A stretch of 64,000 nt of DNA from Amblyomma americanum (Eukaryota; Arthropoda; Arachnida; Ixodida; Ixodidae): assembly GCF_052857255.1 (NCBI RefSeq), contig NC_135505.1:141024343-141088342 (forward strand), in the 5' to 3' direction. The position numbers were made by a program, and so were the translations under genes. The first letter of the stretch is position 1, and each line of letters opens with the position of its first letter. Shown here piece by piece: positions 61,157 to 64,000 of this stretch. The notes below the pieces were generated by a model. That model did not search any database, had not been told where the DNA came from, and saw only the letters and a program-made list of their open reading frames with translations.

Positions 61157-61512
61157 CGTAAATGTGCGAACTGCCGGAGAGCCGACGCAGCTTCTCGCCT
61201 TTGTTCAAATTCGTAAAAATGGCGCGTGGAACTGCACGGCGCAGACGGCGCAGACGAGCCCAAGTTGCCCAACTTTAAAGTGCGCTGCAACCCTCCCACT
61301 TCTACTTTGTTGAAATTAAAATTTTGTGGCACAAGTTAATAAAATACAGCTGCAAGTATGAGCGGCCAATTTGAGTTCGTCAATGATGTCGAAAGCGACG
61401 CTGCCAACGAGGATTCCAGTGCCTTCCCCCTTTGCTACCCCCATTTTTTGTGCCACCAGAAGTGACGTCCTAGCAACGGAAACGCGTCACATCCTCTTTA
61501 GAAAGTGGCAAG
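61157..61512. promoter_or_regulatory. bidirectional promoter, prothymosin-like / RPL36A
   Basis: The 356 bp between divergent start codons must hold both 5' UTRs and promoters. Near the RPL36A side, gtgacgtcctagcaacgg (about 61461-61478) combines a CRE-like tgacgtc with gtcctagcaac, a possible RFX X-box. No TATA box is clear on the RPL36A side. catcctctttag (61490-61501) looks like a TOP-type start. Confidence 0.6.
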
Positions 61513-63686
61513 ATGGTGAGCACGTATGTTTTTCGGGCCGGCTCGGGTTTGAAATCGTATTTAATCATACTGATAATGTTTAATCGAAACCGCATATTTA
61601 ACGAATCGATAAAGTGATCTCTGAACCACCATTTTATGGAAAAATTTCGGGCTAAAGACCAGATTTTTTTCTGAATTCAATGCCTAAAAACATCGGTGGC
61701 GTACACGGCCAGGATGCTACCCCTGAATTGATACTCGTGGTCGTGCTACATTGGCGTCAACTTGAGCGCATTAATTTAATTTAGAGGTTATATTGTGTTA
61801 CAAGTATAAGGATTTAATGACGGTAACACTGTTTAACTCAGATCTCAGATTTTCTCGCGAGTGGCCTGTTCAATCTTCCAGGGCCTGACGCTGTTTGTGT
61901 ACCCTTACGACTAGGGTGACCACTTTGCCTGTGCGGTTACAACTTTTTTTTTTTTGTATCCCTGTGTGCGTGCGTGCGTGTGCTGCGTCAGGTGAACGTG
62001 CCCAAACAGAGACGGACTTTCTGCAAGGGCAAGTGCAAGAAGCACACCCTGCACAAGGTGACACAGTACAAGAAGGGCAAGGATTCCCTGTATGCCCAAG
62101 GTAAGTCCAACCTTTCGGACATCATCCTTAAAAGTATTTTTGCGAAGCGACCGAGGAGTGCGCTCAGCTTGAAATATTCGCGTGCTTGCCATCTCTGTCA
62201 TTGATGTCACTGTCATTCAATTCAGCATCGCTGTTGTGCTGTTCAAGAAAGAAAAAAAATTGGGGAGGTGCGTTATTCTCAAATATTTCTTCACATCGTA
62301 ACAGGATGTGTTAGCGTGCTTACCTGACGGAGGCTTGAGTTTTGATATTTTGTTTGCCCTTTGTACCCCAATTCACGAAATGACAAGCTTGTTTCTCATT
62401 GGAAACAGCTTGCGCAGCGCACACTTTAGTGAGTTATAAATTGGTCACGCTTGCTGTAACCATATTGGGCGACTTTTGTAAATTGTGTACTTCATGATAT
62501 TGAGTAATCGGATCTGGATGCCACATGTATGCTTGCGACCCCAAGCTCCGGCCACCGCTCTGACATTGTGTTCTTGGGCAGTTAAGACTGTATGGGCACT
62601 TGAGACGTATGGCGTGGGCAGTTAACTGTATGGTGTGCTGAAATATTTAAATATGTAAATGGTTCCCGACACTGCAGCCGCAGGACTCCTGCTGCATGCT
62701 GTGAAGAGCTTACTGTTGGAATATGCCAGCCAGTCAGCACAAATCGTCGCAGTTTGGCTGGTTCAGCGCATGACAGCCGTGTTGTCGATGTTATAAACCA
62801 TTGTTCTTAAACCCAGTCGTGTAATTACATGCCCTTTTTTAAATGCCACATTGTTTGCTATTGCACTCGCACGGTTGGGACTGCATAGAGTGGTCACCAT
62901 GAAACAGAACAGTCACATTATTCAAAATTCATAACAGTGCATTGACTCTTAGCTGTGCGTGCCTGCGGGGATGTGTGCAAGGAAAACATCTGATGCGGCT
63001 AGTTTTTTGAGTGATATCGAGTCGTTAAATAGAAGGCAGTTGAATACATTGTTTGCGCAGATATTTAGCCTTCGTGCGGGAAATGGTTTTACGAATTGGA
63101 AAAACAGCGCAATCAAAGACGAGACACAAGAGAAGCACAAAACACCAGTGGTTGTGCGGTATCTTTCTCATGCTTATTTTGTGTTGTTACTCGTGCCACA
63201 GCACTGGTGTTTTGTGCTTCTCTTGTGTCTCGCGTTTGATTGCGCTGTTTTTCCAATTCGTAAAACATGTACCAACCAGCCCGTATTTGCCCTCTTCGGG
63301 AAAAGGTTGCGTCTCGGATTTGCACAATTCAGTTCAGAAAAGTACTGCCGCAGATAGCCTTTTACTGAAACTTAATAAAACATTTATTATTAATGGTGCA
63401 GTGTTTGAACTGTGTGATTGTCTTGGTGCTGGCAAAAAGCTGAATGCTAGTGTGCAGCAAGTTTACTGGGTGAGAATGTGTTGCTTCGTGTTTATGATGA
63501 CTGGTGTCAGATTCTAGTCGCTGTAGAACGGTTTCTTTTTCTGAAAAACGTGAACAGTTGAAATTCACTATGCCATTGGTGGAACACGCATCTGACAGGC
63601 GGCTCTCCCTCTTTGCAGGCAAGCGGCGTTACGACCGCAAGCAGAGGGGATATGGTGGTCAGACCAAGCCTATCTTCAGGAAGAAG
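61513..63686 (+). CDS. RPL36A: 60S ribosomal protein eL42 (RPL36A), 3' partial
   Basis: Component of the large ribosomal subunit. Exons: ATG alone at 61513-61515 (donor gtgagc), 61992-62100 and 63619-63686 (donor gtgaga); the rest lies beyond the window. The protein reads [20 protein letters not shown], then [14 protein letters not shown], then [20 protein letters not shown], then RKK, the hallmark of eL42. The start codon as the last codon of exon 1 is common in ribosomal protein genes. The first Cys pair is C-x3-C, where I recall C-x2-C in human and C-x4-C in yeast. The 5' end carries a TOP-like cctcttt. About 60 residues remain to be coded past the right edge. Confidence 0.93.
61516..61991 (+). 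other. RPL36A intron 1
   Basis: 476 bp with donor gtgagc and acceptor ctgcgtcag. No repeat or RNA motif recognised. A T-run at 61945-61956 and (gtgc)n at about 61968. Confidence 0.6.
61992..62100 (+). CDS. RPL36A: RPL36A exon 2
   Basis: Encodes [20 protein letters not shown] ... SLYAQ. Acceptor gctgcgtcag, donor gtaagt. Confidence 0.95.
62101..63085 (+). other. RPL36A intron 2, left part
   Basis: Start of a 1518-bp intron, unremarkable apart from the inverted repeat and RNA candidate further right. A short direct repeat, atggcgtgggcagttaa-type, lies near 62577-62630. Confidence 0.5.
63086..63266. repeat. 65-bp inverted repeat in RPL36A intron 2
   Basis: Left arm 63086-63150 (gttttacgaattggaaaaac ... 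aacaccagtg) and right arm 63202-63266 are reverse complements except at two or three central positions. The loop is 51 nt. The transcript would fold into one long hairpin. It includes gcacaaaacacc / ggtgttttgtgc. No element ends or target duplication seen, so a MITE origin is only possible. Confidence 0.9.
63487..63552 (+). ncRNA. candidate box C/D snoRNA in RPL36A intron 2
   Basis: Box C atgatga at 63494-63500 and box D ctga at 63541-63544. The flanks cgtgttt and aaaacgtg can form a short terminal stem with one bulge and two wobbles. It ends 66 nt before the 3' splice site at 63618, the usual place for intronic C/D snoRNAs in ribosomal protein genes. No clear C'/D' boxes and no rRNA target assigned. 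Chance occurrence is possible. Confidence 0.3.
63619..63686 (+). CDS. RPL36A: RPL36A exon 3
   Basis: Encodes [20 protein letters not shown] then RKK. Acceptor ctttgcag, donor gtgaga. This is the last exon in the window. Confidence 0.95.
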
Positions 63687-64000
63687 GTGAGAAATGGCTG
63701 GTTCTCCGTTCAAACGTTTCATCCTATGTTATGCCTTTTGCTGTCAAAATGGCTGTCGCTCGTGTTTGGACCCGAAAAAGAGCGGCTGGATTTAAGCGCG
63801 GCTTCTGACTTGGTGCACAGAGGCTTCCGCAGCAATTCAAGAAAGGGGAGGGATCGTGTAAAGTGTATATGCTGTGTCTTGAGTGTTGAAAATTGATGAG
63901 CAGTGTGCAACGTTACGTACAAGGGAATTTGCCCCTTGACTACATGCGGCAGCTCAAACAAAAATGCATTTGGCTCATTTCAATTTGATTCCACTTGGTT

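Overview
The window is animal nuclear DNA: spliced genes with GT-AG introns, TA-rich introns, nuclear tRNA genes and a dense load of transposable elements. The repeats point to a hard tick, probably a metastriate one. Many copies belong to a tRNA-derived SINE that I recognise as Ruka-like from memory. Non-LTR retrotransposon ends, hAT and pogo/Tigger-type elements and a P-type element carrying a THAP domain are also present. The host is inferred from repeat style and protein similarity, not proven.

Layout: (1) 1770-20838, plus strand, is the FBXO3 orthologue. Ten exons with matching phases give 388 residues; the first F-box exon lies left of the window. Its introns carry two hAT elements with perfect 8-bp target duplications (2725-3451, 9203-10671), a tRNA-derived SINE (7238-7485), a possible Penelope-like relic (about 4690-5100), a P-type transposon with a decayed multi-exon transposase (11456-15537) sitting between a pair of pogo-like inverted ends (11105, 16527), and a small TA-flanked MITE (17839-18023). 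(2) 20839-28480 is mostly non-coding with SINEs and one short THAP-domain gene on the minus strand (27606-28103). (3) 28482-41698 carries two tRNA-Leu(CAG) genes in opposite orientation, an initiator tRNA-Met gene, a foldback element split by a SINE, and homopolymer and microsatellite tracts. (4) 40890-48000 is a pile of SINE and LINE fragments, including a LINE inserted into a SINE. (5) 52961-61156, minus strand, is a prothymosin-alpha-like acidic nuclear protein gene with four coding exons, one only 13 nt long. (6) 61513-63686, plus strand, is the start of ribosomal protein eL42 (RPL36A), which runs off the right end.

Functional links: the prothymosin-like gene and RPL36A diverge from start codons 356 bp apart, which looks like a shared bidirectional promoter. 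RPL36A has a TOP-like 5' end. Its second intron holds a near-perfect 65-bp inverted repeat and a candidate box C/D snoRNA about 66 nt upstream of the 3' splice site. FBXO3 would act as the substrate adaptor of an SCF ubiquitin ligase. The window contains two unrelated THAP-domain sequences, one in the P-type element and one in a short host-like gene. I did not find a wholly new biological system. The most unusual items are the intron-bearing P element, the 13-nt microexon, the foldback element and the RPL36A intronic structures.
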